A stretch of DNA of 64,000 nucleotides from Kordiimonas sediminis (GCF_014656395.1 NZ_BNCI01000002.1:1364001-1428000), one strand, 5' to 3'; numbered from the stretch's first letter, positions 35,715-44,851 are shown. Notes: generated by a model from the letters alone, not told the origin. Made by a program: numbers and translations.

Positions 35715-37376
35715 TTACTCTGGCTTGTACGGCTTCATTGCTTTGGCAACTCTGGGCAGGTCTTCCGCATCCTTTAAATAACGCGGCTCCAGCCTCTTCT
35801 GTGACCGCTGCTCATAGGCATAGGCATAGGACAAAATCGCAGCATCCGTCATATATCCCCCGATAAAAGACAGACCAACAGAAAGTCCAGTAACCTCCCC
35901 CATCGGAACAGTGGCGTGTGGATAGCCTGCCCGTGCAGCATGAGACCCATACCCTGGCCAAGCGGGCCATACATCACCGTTCGCCGGATCAACACGCGGC
36001 ACCACAACACCGGACGGTGCAACCAATACATCCACATCATAGGTAGCCAGTAACAGATCAAGGCCGTTGTCCTGTGTGGTTTCCCGAACTAAATCTACTG
36101 CGGCTTTATAGTCAGCACTGTCAACATCCGCCATCTCCTCAGATGACAACAATATACTTTGATCAAATAAAGCAAGCTCCACATCCGCATGTTCCAGATT
36201 AAAAGCAATCAAATCCGCAAGCGTTCGTACCCGTACCTGCGCCGGATCGGTGGATGCCAGATATTTATTTAAACCATCCTTAAATTCATATTTCAGCAGG
36301 TCATATGCCTTGGCACCAAACCCGTCTGGTACAGAAGGCCGGTCTGTGATTTCAACCAATATGCCACCAGCGGCTTCGATATCCGCCAGTGCCTCATTAA
36401 ATCTGGCAATAACCGGATGATAGGCCCCTTCCGCAAACCGGAGAACTCCAACCCGCACCCCTTTCAGTGCCTCTGGGGACAATCGGGTCGTATAATCCAC
36501 GTCCGGTGTGGTTGTTGCCATGGCATTCATCATCATGGCTGCGCCCATCACGGTTTTGGTCATCGGACCTGCGGTGTCCTGCGTCGCGGATATGGGTATG
36601 ATATGGTCTTGCGGTATTACCCCAACCGTTGGTTTGAAGCCGACAATGCCGCTTGCATTTGAAGGACAAATGATAGAACCGTTCGTTTCCGTGCCGACCG
36701 TTCCCGCTGCCAGGGAGGCAGCAGCAGCTGCACCTGAGCCAGAACTTGATCCACAGGGGTTTCTGTCCAGCATGTGCGGGTTTCGCACTTGACCGCCAAG
36801 CGCGGACCAACCGGACATGGAATCAACGGACCTGAAATTTGCCCACTGACTTAAATTCGTCTTGCCCAGTATGATTGCCCCTGCATCACGCAGTCCCTTA
36901 ACAAGCGGGCTGTCACGGCCAGTCATATTGTCTTTCAGGGCCAATGCCCCGGCCGTGGTCGGCATAGGATCTTTCGCTTCAATATTGTCTTTCAGCAAGA
37001 CCGGAACACCGTGGAGCGGACCTACAATCTCGCCTGCGGCCATTTTCGCATCCAGGGCTTTGGCCTGTGCTACTGCGTCAGGATTTAAGGTCAACACTGA
37101 CTGCAGGGTAGGCCCAGACCTGTCCACAGCTTCAATTCGGTCCATATAGAGCTGAACCAATTCTGCTGAAGTGACTTCTCCTGCTTGAACGGCACTGGCA
37201 ATTTCCGGTAGGGATTTCGACAAAATCCCCCGAGGCTGATAGCCTACGATTGAATCAGAGGACGTGTCATCACTTGTCACTCCCTCTGTTGGTGTTGTTG
37301 GTGTGGCCTCTGAACATGCAACCACCGTCAGCATCAACGCTGATAATACGATCCCTCTTTTTCCTGTTAGTCCCAT
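35715..37376 (-). CDS. Lipoprotein amidase-signature hydrolase
   Basis: Amidase-signature family enzyme that hydrolyses amide bonds with a Ser-cisSer-Lys triad. The 553 residues begin with a lipoprotein signal (TVVAC, Cys21), so it acts in the periplasm or outer membrane. Lys129 lies in PVLLKDNIEA, the cis-Ser in NPCGSSSGSGAA (about 210-213), and nucleophile Ser234 in TETNGSIICPS. A strong AGGAGGGGG ribosome site precedes the ATG. It is not a GatA: the length, signal and lack of gatBC argue against it. The substrate could be an acylated amino acid or other extracellular amide. The neighbouring GlxA-type regulator is a likely controller. Confidence 0.9.
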   Translation of the reverse strand: MGLTGKRGIVLSALMLTVVACSEATPTTPTEGVTSDDTSSDSIVGYQPRGILSKSLPEIASAVQAGEVTSAELVQLYMDRIEAVDRSGPTLQSVLTLNPDAVAQAKALDAKMAAGEIVGPLHGVPVLLKDNIEAKDPMPTTAGALALKDNMTGRDSPLVKGLRDAGAIILGKTNLSQWANFRSVDSMSGWSALGGQVRNPHMLDRNPCGSSSGSGAAAAASLAAGTVGTETNGSIICPSNASGIVGFKPTVGVIPQDHIIPISATQDTAGPMTKTVMGAAMMMNAMATTTPDVDYTTRLSPEALKGVRVGVLRFAEGAYHPVIARFNEALADIEAAGGILVEITDRPSVPDGFGAKAYDLLKYEFKDGLNKYLASTDPAQVRVRTLADLIAFNLEHADVELALFDQSILLSSEEMADVDSADYKAAVDLVRETTQDNGLDLLLATYDVDVLVAPSGVVVPRVDPANGDVWPAWPGYGSHAARAGYPHATVPMGEVTGLSVGLSFIGGYMTDAAILSYAYAYEQRSQKRLEPRYLKDAEDLPRVAKAMKPYKPE

Positions 37377-37458
37377 TAGCCCCCTCCTATGCTGCTTTCA
37401 AATGTTGAAAGCCTATTTGCGACTGCACACATGCAGTTCTGCTACCCAATTGACATTA

Positions 37459-38250
37459 TTAGAATTGTCGCCACAAGTCAGGATCTGTTTGCTCCAACTC
37501 ACCAGCAAGATATGCATCTACAATTCGATCATTATAAAAATCATATATCAAGCGAAGGTGCGAAGGATGCCAGTCTTTAGAACGCCAAAGCCGTCCTGAT
37601 GTACGGTGGTGTTTTTTTTGAAGTATCTTTTTCTCTGAATATACTTGCAGAAGCTTTGGTAGCTCTGTTGCAAGTCCCTGAACTGCCCGACAAGCTAAAT
37701 CATGAATGCCGTCACCTTTTACTAACGGCGCTGCATTTTGATGCACGACATCGCCTTGATCCAACTCCATAGTCAAATCATGCACAGTCATTCCTGTCAT
37801 TTGTGGTGCCAAAAAATAACTTGGCCAAAAATGAGTTATTGCCCCTCTATACCAAGGTGAAAGACCGCCGTGGATGTTCCATTTTTCGCCATGCACGACT
37901 GAAAGGGTCTCCTCCGATAGCATATGTACGCCGTAGCTTAGCAGAATATCGGGGTTGATAGATTGAAGAAAGCTTCCGACAGCCTCACCGTTCAAGTCCT
38001 CTTTCGTGACATGCAGGGTTTTCACTCGCGGTAAGTCACTGGAAGAGAAAAAGCGTGTCTCTGCATCCTTGCGCTTCTGAAAATGATGAATGAAAAGTTT
38101 TTCAAGATCACTGCTCAACCCCTGTGGCGGAAGGGGCATGTGTTCTTCCCGTTGCTCCACAATAAGGCCAGCAAGCGCCCCCGTCTCGGCCAAGGCTCTG
38201 GCCATCATGGCATGCCTGGGATGGGACCCCGTTATAAAGGCTATTTTCAT
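37459..38250 (-). CDS. Formyltransferase-family protein
   Basis: A 263-residue protein of the formyl-transferase fold, related to methionyl-tRNA and phosphoribosylglycinamide formyltransferases. The active-site trio is present: Asn125 and His127 (KWNIHGGLSPWY) and an Asp in MELDQGDVVH (164 or 167). The usual C-terminal tRNA-binding domain of Fmt is missing, so tRNA is not the substrate. Sugar-nucleotide amine formylation, as in polysaccharide synthesis, is the best guess. It follows the DUF4910 gene with a 4-base ATGA overlap and the two must be translated together. No sugar-nucleotide genes are nearby. Confidence 0.82.
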   Translation of the reverse strand: MKIAFITGSHPRHAMMARALAETGALAGLIVEQREEHMPLPPQGLSSDLEKLFIHHFQKRKDAETRFFSSSDLPRVKTLHVTKEDLNGEAVGSFLQSINPDILLSYGVHMLSEETLSVVHGEKWNIHGGLSPWYRGAITHFWPSYFLAPQMTGMTVHDLTMELDQGDVVHQNAAPLVKGDGIHDLACRAVQGLATELPKLLQVYSEKKILQKKHHRTSGRLWRSKDWHPSHLRLIYDFYNDRIVDAYLAGELEQTDPDLWRQF

Positions 38251-39611
38251 AACTTGGGTAACTCACAGTGATAAGCAATCATGCCAGCTTCCTCTAACCT
38301 CTCAACCTCTGCTATCAAATCATCAATTTGGCAGTCAGCTGCCTCTGCAATTTCAAAAAGATCGGTTTTTCCATCAGCCATATTTAAAAGTTTTAAACGC
38401 CTGTTCAGTTCAGTACGCCCGTCAACTCTTGTATCGTCTGATTTTTCCCGGGATGAGGCGTTGTTCATATTAGGGTACAGTCCCCGCTTACCTAATTGCG
38501 GCTCCCCAAAGGGTAATAAATTAACAGGGCAGTCGGCGACCTCGCCATAAAGCAACAGACTTTCAATCGTATCAACGCTTTTCACAAGCTGATCAATTGA
38601 CATAAATTCCTTTGTATCCAGTGAGTTATGATACCCATCATATTCGCCATAAACCGTACGTGCAATTTGCCCAACGGGCAACTGAATGCCCGGAGCACCA
38701 TACTGTCTTTCGTCAGACCCTCCTAGCGGACAAAACGGTGTTGCGATAACCTGCTCAGGCAGCCTTAACTGCTTATATTGTTTTTTCGACAACATTTTAT
38801 CAAAGATATTATCGCCATTACGACTTGCCTTATACCGCAATTTATCCGTTGGTCCGCCAAGACATGTCAGCACCAACCCAGCATGCAAATTATCTTTCAA
38901 CTGCGCTCCATACCTTGATAGAAAGCACAGTGCTCCAATCGTCTCAGGATTAAGCAAAAACCTGTAACTATACCGACGACGGGGCCACTTCTTAATACGG
39001 TTGTAAAGTGCCAACAGCACTAATGGGCCTGATAACTCATTATTTGCAAGTGACGGATGACACAGATAACTGGAAAGCAATATTTCCTTAGAGGCCTGGC
39101 CCTCAAGCAAGGTATGCGCGAACGGAACACCTCCCTCTTTGAACGAAGCATCAATACTGACTTCATAGGTCCCGGGTGCAAGCTTCTCACGATCTTCATG
39201 CTTCAGGCAAAAACCCCATGTACGCTGATAATAACTGGTAACATAGGGAACTGCAGTCGGTAGCGACGGAAGACTGTGCAAATGCGGCTGCAACTGCTCA
39301 AGCGAAAATCTACCCTTGATGCCCTCAGAATAATTCAGAACATGAAGGTTGTTAACGTCAGTATCACAAATGACAGTGCCGCATGGAGCCGTGAGCATTG
39401 CCCTTTTGCAGTGCCATTCCAACGGAACTTCCCAATCAAAAACCTTGGCCCCAGAGGGCACTAGCTCCCTCTGTAGAGGCATGAATTTTTCAAAAAAGTC
39501 CAAGGAACGCTCAAGACCCGGACCTGTAATCGAGCGCAAAATAGGAAATAAGTGATCAAATGCCTTATCTAATAATAAATACTCTTCATCACGATCTACA
39601 GAATTTAACAT
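38247..39611 (-). CDS. DUF4910/DUF2172 aminopeptidase-like protein
   Basis: A 454-residue member of the DUF4910 family, a zinc-aminopeptidase-like fold often found with polysaccharide-biosynthesis genes. Candidate zinc ligands are in LLSSYLCHPSLANNELSGP (His about 183, the usual Asp replaced by Asn), FLLNPETIGA (Glu) and GEYDGYHNSLDT (His), with CPLGGSDERQYGAPGIQLPV as a conserved loop. The C-terminus (380-450) looks like a small winged-helix segment: RRLKLLNMADGKTDLFEIAE, then VERLEEAGMI. It is the first gene of a two-gene unit with the formyltransferase. No enzymatic function is proven for the family. Confidence 0.8.
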   Translation of the reverse strand: MLNSVDRDEEYLLLDKAFDHLFPILRSITGPGLERSLDFFEKFMPLQRELVPSGAKVFDWEVPLEWHCKRAMLTAPCGTVICDTDVNNLHVLNYSEGIKGRFSLEQLQPHLHSLPSLPTAVPYVTSYYQRTWGFCLKHEDREKLAPGTYEVSIDASFKEGGVPFAHTLLEGQASKEILLSSYLCHPSLANNELSGPLVLLALYNRIKKWPRRRYSYRFLLNPETIGALCFLSRYGAQLKDNLHAGLVLTCLGGPTDKLRYKASRNGDNIFDKMLSKKQYKQLRLPEQVIATPFCPLGGSDERQYGAPGIQLPVGQIARTVYGEYDGYHNSLDTKEFMSIDQLVKSVDTIESLLLYGEVADCPVNLLPFGEPQLGKRGLYPNMNNASSREKSDDTRVDGRTELNRRLKLLNMADGKTDLFEIAEAADCQIDDLIAEVERLEEAGMIAYHCELPKL

Positions 39612-39745
39612 AATCAGCGCTCATACTCTTCTCTTTGACTAGAAAACTATAACGTGATCTTAGTGAGTGCAATTTAAATACCATAGTAATTACTATCAAT
39701 TAAGACAGACTAGGCATCACACTGTGAAAAACAGACCAAGAAAGA

Positions 39746-40669
39746 CTAGTCTTCAATATGGGCGATTTCGCGAATGGTCAGATCTTCTGATACTTCAGCC
39801 GGTGCAGGCGGATCGATATGGATCAGTATCTCTGCGTCCGGAAACACTTCGCTCAGCGCGGCCTCCGCTTCGTCCGCAATCAGGTGACCCGCATGCACGG
39901 TAATAGTACCGTCTACTTCCAAATGCATCTGGATAAATTTATCACGGCCAGATGTGCGTGTTTTCAGATCATGCACCCCCAGAACGCCATTCCCTTCCAT
40001 GACGATATTGAAAATCTGCTCCCGTTCCTCATCAGAAAACTCCCGGTCCATCAGCATATGAATGGCAGGAACAACAATATCGTAAGCACCGTACAGAATA
40101 TATGCTGCAATCATCAGTCCGATGATACCGTCGGCAAGCATATAGCCGGCACCGGCCAGAAAAGCCGCGAGGATTACACCGGCATTCAGCAATAAATCAC
40201 CCTTATAGTGAAGGTGGTCCCCAGATACTGCCAGTGACTTGGTGTGTCGGATCACATAACTTTGGAACAAGATCAAAAGCAGTGTTAACCCGATGGACAC
40301 CGCAGAGACAACCATCACCAAATTAGTGGCACTAACCGGTTCTGGTGACCAGATACGGCCAATACTTTCCAGTGCCAGGTACGCTGCTGAGCCAGACATA
40401 ATAGATGCCTGGAACAAACCGGCCAGAGCCTCGGCCTTACCGTGACCAAATCGGTGGTCCTCATCAGGTGGCAGCAACGCTAACTTAATGGCATAAAGCG
40501 TAACTAGAGACGCAGCCAAATCGAGCGTGCTGTCAGCAAGTGACCCCCACATAGCAACAGAGCCAGAGAGCCACCAAGCCACACCCTTTATAGAGATCAG
40601 GATAACGGCCACCATAACTGATGCCCGGGATGCCCACCGCATTAAACTGTCTTGTCTATCACGCGTCAT
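39746..40669 (-). CDS. Cation diffusion facilitator metal transporter
   Basis: Exports divalent metals (zinc, iron or others) in exchange for protons across the inner membrane. The 307-residue protein has six predicted helices and the two family motifs: SLADSTLDLAASLVTLYAIK (helix 2) and HRFGHGKAEALAGLF, plus a cytoplasmic C-terminal domain with a His-rich strand (DAEILIHIDPP) typical of FieF-like dimers. The ATG at 40669 gives the standard N-terminus; an open frame extends into atpF but is not used. It follows the ATP synthase terminator, so it needs its own promoter. The preferred metal is not readable. Confidence 0.92.
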   Translation of the reverse strand: MTRDRQDSLMRWASRASVMVAVILISIKGVAWWLSGSVAMWGSLADSTLDLAASLVTLYAIKLALLPPDEDHRFGHGKAEALAGLFQASIMSGSAAYLALESIGRIWSPEPVSATNLVMVVSAVSIGLTLLLILFQSYVIRHTKSLAVSGDHLHYKGDLLLNAGVILAAFLAGAGYMLADGIIGLMIAAYILYGAYDIVVPAIHMLMDREFSDEEREQIFNIVMEGNGVLGVHDLKTRTSGRDKFIQMHLEVDGTITVHAGHLIADEAEAALSEVFPDAEILIHIDPPAPAEVSEDLTIREIAHIED

Positions 40670-40740
40670 AACACTGTATTCCTGCTTATCGCCGGTAAAA
40701 AATAGAGAGCTCTTTCGGAATGTCAATCGAACATCCAGAA

Positions 40741-40770
40741 AGAAAAAACGCCGGGAACAGTCCCGGCGTT
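40741..40770 (-). terminator. Terminator of the atp F0 operon
   Basis: A perfect ten-base stem AACGCCGGGA/TCCCGGCGTT with a four-base loop (40747-40770). On the minus strand it is followed by TTTTTTCT. It lies 47 bases after the atpF stop codon (40818). Confidence 0.92.
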
Positions 40771-40817
40771 TCCAACTATATAGCAGAGCAATCCAAACTC
40801 TGAAACGCCAACACCTA

Positions 40818-41321
40818 CTAGTGTAGTTTAGCGCCTGTTTCTTTGATCGACTTGTCAATCAGTGCTGTACCAGCTTTGCCCTTGAGAGCGTCGCCAAGCA
40901 CAGTAGAAGCTGCTTCAACAGCAACAGCAACAGCCGCTGCCTGCACTTCTTTGACTGCATGTGCTTCAGCCTGCGCAATTTTCTCAGACGCCATACGTGT
41001 ACGACGTTTGATCATTGCGTCAATATCAGCCTTCGCCTGATCTGCAAGAATTTTTGCGTCTTCATTCGCCTGCGCAACCATGTCAGCGGCTTCTTTTTCC
41101 GCATCACGCTGTTTACGCTGGAAATCGATTAAAAGCTGTTCTGTTTCTTCGCGAAGAGAACGTGCTTCTTCGATCTGCTTGCGGATAGCGTTAGAACGCT
41201 CATCCAGCATGGCACCAATAGTCTTGTGCGCTTTCGCGTACACTACACCACCAATGAAAACCACAAAGGAGCCAGCAACCCAAAATGTTGGATCAAGGTA
41301 AAATGCTTCACCTGCCGCCAT
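40818..41321 (-). CDS. atpF: ATP synthase F0 subunit b
   Basis: Peripheral stalk subunit linking the F0 membrane part to F1. The 167-residue protein has one N-terminal transmembrane helix (about residues 11-30: FWVAGSFVVFIGGVVYAK) followed by a long charged coiled coil (ERSNAIRKQIEEARSLREET to about 150). It is the last gene in the leftward F0 operon and starts one base after the b' stop. Alphaproteobacteria normally carry both b and b'; assignment of this copy as b rests on its position after b'. Confidence 0.9.
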   Translation of the reverse strand: MAAGEAFYLDPTFWVAGSFVVFIGGVVYAKAHKTIGAMLDERSNAIRKQIEEARSLREETEQLLIDFQRKQRDAEKEAADMVAQANEDAKILADQAKADIDAMIKRRTRMASEKIAQAEAHAVKEVQAAAVAVAVEAASTVLGDALKGKAGTALIDKSIKETGAKLH

Positions 41322-41322
41322 G

Positions 41323-41868
41323 TTATGCTCCCTTCGCAGAGTTTAAGGCGTTCTCAACAGCTTTGTTGATATCTGCGTCCGACGCATCAACACCTGCCAG
41401 CTTTTCAGCCAAATCACGTGTGATGTCTTTTGCCATATCACCAAGCCCTTCAAGAGCCTTGTCTTTTGCAGCTCTGATCGCAGCTTCTGCGTTTGCAGCT
41501 TCTGCATTCAGCTTTGCATCGAGTTCAGACTGGGCTTTGGCCATGTCCTTCTGGATTTGCGCCTTGGCTTCCGCCATTACAGCCTGCGCCTCGGCACGGG
41601 CAGTAGCAAGAGATGCTTCATAAGCAGCTTTAGTTTCATCAGCGTCACGACGCTGTGTCTCAGCCTTATCAAGATCACCTGCAATGCGCTCTTCGCGCTC
41701 CTCAAGAACCTTGGTTACACGTGGAAGTGCGACCTTGGATACAATAACAAGGAGAACGATGAAGGATAGAAACAGCCATACGATCTGTTCTTCAAATGTT
41801 GTGAAGTCAAGCTGCGGCAAACCGCCAGCCTCTTTATTCGCAACTTCTGTAGTAGCTGTAGTAGCCAT
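41323..41868 (-). CDS. atpF': ATP synthase F0 subunit b'
   Basis: Second peripheral-stalk b subunit. The 181 residues begin with a cytoplasmic or periplasmic tail rich in Thr/Ala/Glu, then a transmembrane helix at about 29-50 (IVWLFLSFIVLLVIVSKVAL) and a coiled coil rich in Ala/Glu/Lys. The longer N-terminal tail before the membrane helix is typical of b' rather than b. It is the third gene in the operon after atpB and atpE. The two b-type subunits would form a heterodimer. Confidence 0.92.
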   Translation of the reverse strand: MATTATTEVANKEAGGLPQLDFTTFEEQIVWLFLSFIVLLVIVSKVALPRVTKVLEEREERIAGDLDKAETQRRDADETKAAYEASLATARAEAQAVMAEAKAQIQKDMAKAQSELDAKLNAEAANAEAAIRAAKDKALEGLGDMAKDITRDLAEKLAGVDASDADINKAVENALNSAKGA

Positions 41869-41940
41869 GTCCTGTCTCTCTTATCTGGCACCCAGGGTCA
41901 GAAAACCTGGCCCCATCAGTACCCGTTACATTCTGAATAA

Positions 41941-41962
41941 GGAGCCCGCATGCGCAGGCTCC
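41941..41962 (-). promoter_or_regulatory. Stem-loop between atpE and atpF'
   Basis: GGAGCC (41941-41946) and GGCTCC (41957-41962) form a six-base stem with inner pairing (GC/GC) 14 bases after the atpE stop. The following minus-strand bases (TTATTC) are too poor in T for full termination. It may protect or partially terminate the atpE message, which must be made in excess because the c ring needs many copies. Confidence 0.45.
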
Positions 41963-41975
41963 AGACGTTCGAAAC

Positions 41976-42203
41976 TTAAAGTACGAACAGGATCAGGAAT
42001 GCGATAACGAGAGCGAACAGAGCAACCGCCTCTGTCAGGGCAAAGCCCAGAAGCAGGTTACCGAATACTTTTGGTGCAGCAGATGGGTTACGCAGTGCAC
42101 CGTTCAGGTAGCTACCGAAGATGTTACCCAGACCAATACCAACACCAGCCAGAGCGATAGTTGCGATACCAGCACCAATTGCTTTTGCAGCTTCGAGTTC
42201 CAT
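41976..42203 (-). CDS. atpE: ATP synthase F0 subunit c
   Basis: Proton-carrying ring subunit. The 75 residues are two hydrophobic helices joined by the polar loop ALRNPSAAP (Arg38-Asn39-Pro40). Glu58 in [13 protein letters not shown] is the ion-binding carboxylate in helix 2. The residues around it lack the Gln/Ser pattern of sodium-binding c rings, which argues for protons. It lies between atpB and atpF' in the usual alphaproteobacterial order. Confidence 0.97.
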   Translation of the reverse strand: MELEAAKAIGAGIATIALAGVGIGLGNIFGSYLNGALRNPSAAPKVFGNLLLGFALTEAVALFALVIAFLILFVL

Positions 42204-42263
42204 TTTGAATTCCTTTTGTTTCTAAATAGTCAAGTTATTACGTAGTTAAGTTCAAACCGTATC

Positions 42264-43013
42264 TTAGTGCGAAGGATGCATCGCATCGTTCAGGTAGATA
42301 CAGGAAAGAATGGCGAATACATAGGCCTGTAGGAAAGCTACGAGGATTTCCAGACCAGTCATGAAGATGTTAAAGGCAAATGGCAATACTGCGCCAAAAT
42401 ATCCTGCAACACCGATGCTCCCGAGGCTGATTACAAAGCCTGCGAAAATTTTCATCATCAAGTGACCAGCGAGCATGTTTGCAAACAAACGAACGCTCAG
42501 GCTGATTGGACGGATCAGATAACTGATGATTTCGATCACCACGATCAAAGGCAGCAGCCAGCCAGGCGCGCCAGATGGTGCGAAAAGTTTCAGATATCCA
42601 AGACCATGCTTGAAGAAACCAATAAGCGTCACACCGACAAAGACAGTTGCCGCCAGGGCAAAGGTCACAACGATATGGCTTGTTACGGTAAAGCTGTATG
42701 GAACCATGCCAAGAAGGTTACAGCCAAGGATGAACATGAACAAAGTGAAGATGAAAGGAAAATATTGCTTCCCTTCTTTACCGACATTTTCTTTGACCAT
42801 ATTGGCGACAAATTCGTACGCCATTTCAACCATTGTCTGCCACCGGCCAGGAACCAGGGCGCTTTTGCGCATACCACCAGTCAGGAAAAGCGTAACCAAA
42901 GTTACAACAATAACCATCATCAGCGAGCTATTGGTGAAGGATGCATCAACCCCTGCGATATGAAATTCCGCGAGAGGTTTAATTTCGAACTGCTCAAGAG
43001 GACTATGTGCCAC
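42264..43013 (-). CDS. atpB: ATP synthase F0 subunit a
   Basis: Stator subunit holding the two proton half-channels. The 249 residues have five to six transmembrane helices. The essential arginine is Arg175 in ISLSVRLFANMLAGH, within the conserved helix 4. The C-terminal helix ends FLQAYVFAILSCIYLNDAMH, another family signature. It is the second gene in the operon, after atpI and before atpE. Confidence 0.97.
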   Translation of the reverse strand: MAHSPLEQFEIKPLAEFHIAGVDASFTNSSLMMVIVVTLVTLFLTGGMRKSALVPGRWQTMVEMAYEFVANMVKENVGKEGKQYFPFIFTLFMFILGCNLLGMVPYSFTVTSHIVVTFALAATVFVGVTLIGFFKHGLGYLKLFAPSGAPGWLLPLIVVIEIISYLIRPISLSVRLFANMLAGHLMMKIFAGFVISLGSIGVAGYFGAVLPFAFNIFMTGLEILVAFLQAYVFAILSCIYLNDAMHPSH

Positions 43014-43102
43014 GACTATCGTCTCTTTCTCGGCTATGGCTTGCTTCGTACCTCACCCCACTTGGTTCGGATTAGAGCGTACTAGGCTTGCCTTTTAAAA
43101 AC

Positions 43103-43417
43103 TCATTTATCTTTGGATTTGTATTCTGCTTCCAGCAAGACTTGCATGCGTTTGGATTCACGAACAACATTTCTGATCCCTGCCCCGAAACCGAGAAACA
43201 ACATCAGAATCAGAAACAACGGCTTAGTTCCTAACCAGTCATCCAGTGTATTGCCGATTAACAAACCGACAAGAACACCGGCAACCAGCTCTATCCCTAA
43301 CCTCCAGGCTATTCCAACCGGTGATGGTGCATCTTCCTGCACATCCTCGGTTACCTGGCTGCGGGCCTTTTTAAGCCGATCGTCCAGAGATTTCAGATTT
43401 GGCTCTTGATCAGTCAT
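43103..43417 (-). CDS. atpI: AtpI/AtpZ-family ATP synthase accessory protein
   Basis: A 104-residue protein with a charged N-terminus and two transmembrane helices (about 45-65 and 70-90: GIELVAGVLVGLLIGNTLDD and PLFLILMLFLGFGAGIRNVV). It is the first gene of the F0 operon, where AtpI assists c-ring assembly or magnesium supply. The promoter for the operon should be in the 277 bases upstream (43418-43694), but I could not pick a convincing one. Confidence 0.88.
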   Translation of the reverse strand: MTDQEPNLKSLDDRLKKARSQVTEDVQEDAPSPVGIAWRLGIELVAGVLVGLLIGNTLDDWLGTKPLFLILMLFLGFGAGIRNVVRESKRMQVLLEAEYKSKDK

Positions 43418-43694
43418 AGCCTTACTCCGTCATCCCTAGTTCGCAACCCAAAAGCAGCGTATCTCAATCATAGACACAGAATCACTGCCAAAGGCACGCG
43501 CAACATAGTGTTGAGGGCAAGGGATGTCAAGAACAGGATTCCCCCCGTTTTATACTTTCAAAAAGGAGCGCATACACACCAGTACTTAATATTCAAAGAG
43601 GGCACCTTAACATACTGTAAAGGTATGACTTTTTGGAATTGAGCACAACTGGAAACTTAGTGACAATAAGCCGAGACATCGCCCTCAAATCGTC

Positions 43695-44144
43695 TTATAC
43701 ATTCCCCATACGACGGTCGCACATCGATATGGCAGTTTTATAGCCGTATGCCAGTTTCTTTTTCAGGGCTGCCCGAGGTTTCATAAACTCATAGCTATCA
43801 TGTTCTTCAGATAGCATAACTTCATAGTGCTTGGCATTATGCTTCAAATCAGCCTCATAGACGATCACATAGCGGTCGCCAACATGCGGGTGTGCTTTGA
43901 CCCAACTGGCAACATACCGAAACTTCTTCGCTTTCAGGCCAGTTTCTTCCAACACTTCGCGCTTCAGAGCCTTACGGATTTTCTCACCGTCATCAACTTT
44001 GCCGCCCGGCAAATCCCAAAGACCTGATGTTTTGCGCATCACCAGTACTTTGCCATCCCGTGTAACCAGAATTGCCTTCGCCGAAACTGGCAAACGTCTA
44101 GGGATTCGCATAGCTTCGAAAATTCTACGCCACTGCAAAAGCAT
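43695..44144 (-). CDS. Nudix hydrolase
   Basis: Hydrolyses nucleoside-diphosphate-linked substrates using a divalent metal. The complete Nudix box lies at residues 47-69: Gly-Gly-Lys then Glu54, and Arg-Glu-Val-Leu-Glu-Glu-Thr-Gly (REVLEETGL). Length 149. The start ATG at 44144 shares one base with the radC stop (TAATG), so translation is coupled. An internal ATG at 44111 is also possible. Housekeeping-type substrate range cannot be predicted. It lies downstream of radC on the same strand. Confidence 0.9.
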   Translation of the reverse strand: MLLQWRRIFEAMRIPRRLPVSAKAILVTRDGKVLVMRKTSGLWDLPGGKVDDGEKIRKALKREVLEETGLKAKKFRYVASWVKAHPHVGDRYVIVYEADLKHNAKHYEVMLSEEHDSYEFMKPRAALKKKLAYGYKTAISMCDRRMGNV

Positions 44145-44851
44145 TAAAGAAGACCCTTGGATTTGAAACTTGTATGACCATACCTGCCGACTATTACATG
44201 GTCATGAACCATTATGTCCAGTTTTTTACACGCCTCTGCAACTTCACGTGTCATGGCAATGTCAGCCTTAGACGGTGACGGGTCGCCTGAAGGGTGATTA
44301 TGCACCAAAATCAATGCACTGGCATGAAGTTCCAGTGCTCTCCGTACAATCTCTCGCGGATATACCGGCGTGTGGTCCACCGTACCCTCGCCCAGCTTTT
44401 CATCAGCCAATATGGTATTTTTGCGGTCCAGAAACAAAACCCTAAACTGTTCCCGCTTTTCATGGACAAGGCGCGTTCGAACATAATCCAGGAGAGCCTT
44501 CCAGTTGGACACAACGGGTCTGTCCATCATTTCTGACTTTGCAAGCAGGACAGCAGCAGCCTGCACTGTCTTGATCGCACCAATTGCTGCGTCGCCTAAG
44601 CCGTCCATTTTTCTAAGAGCCGTGACATCAGCAGTTAAGACACCGCCAAGACTACCAAATGCCTGAATCAACTGTTTCGCCAGTGGCTTTACATCACGCC
44701 TTGGAATGGCTGTAAACAACAGCATTTCCAGAACTTCATAGTCTGCAACGCTATCCAGACCACCTTTTAAAAATCGGTTACGGAGCCGCTGCCGGTGCCC
44801 CGCTCCGTGTGATACCGCATTCTTTTTATTATCGATCGCCGTTCCCCCCAA
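44144..44851 (-). CDS. radC: RadC family (JAB/MPN domain) protein
   Basis: A 235-residue RadC-type protein. Its N-terminal helix-hairpin-helix region contains LRKMDGLGDAAIGAIK, and its C-terminal JAB domain has the metal motif His-x-His...Ser..Asp in LVHNHPSGDPSPSKAD. Despite the name, a direct role in DNA repair is not established. The first in-frame start is TTG at 44851; no ATG lies upstream, and the spacing of GGGGGG relative to the start is odd, so the exact start is uncertain. It is followed by the coupled Nudix gene and preceded by map. Confidence 0.9.
   Translation of the reverse strand: MGGTAIDNKKNAVSHGAGHRQRLRNRFLKGGLDSVADYEVLEMLLFTAIPRRDVKPLAKQLIQAFGSLGGVLTADVTALRKMDGLGDAAIGAIKTVQAAAVLLAKSEMMDRPVVSNWKALLDYVRTRLVHEKREQFRVLFLDRKNTILADEKLGEGTVDHTPVYPREIVRRALELHASALILVHNHPSGDPSPSKADIAMTREVAEACKKLDIMVHDHVIVGRYGHTSFKSKGLL

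Noticed and set aside
35715-37376. GatA subunit of aspartyl/glutamyl-tRNA amidotransferase
   Set aside because: The protein has a lipoprotein signal, is longer than GatA and has no gatB or gatC partner.
37459-38250. Methionyl-tRNA formyltransferase (fmt)
   Set aside because: It has the catalytic Asn-His-Asp set but is too short and lacks the C-terminal tRNA-binding domain. No def gene is nearby.
40670-40858. A longer start for the CDF transporter reaching into atpF
   Set aside because: The extension contains the atp terminator, has no family similarity and no ribosome site, whereas the ATG at 40669 gives the normal N-terminus.
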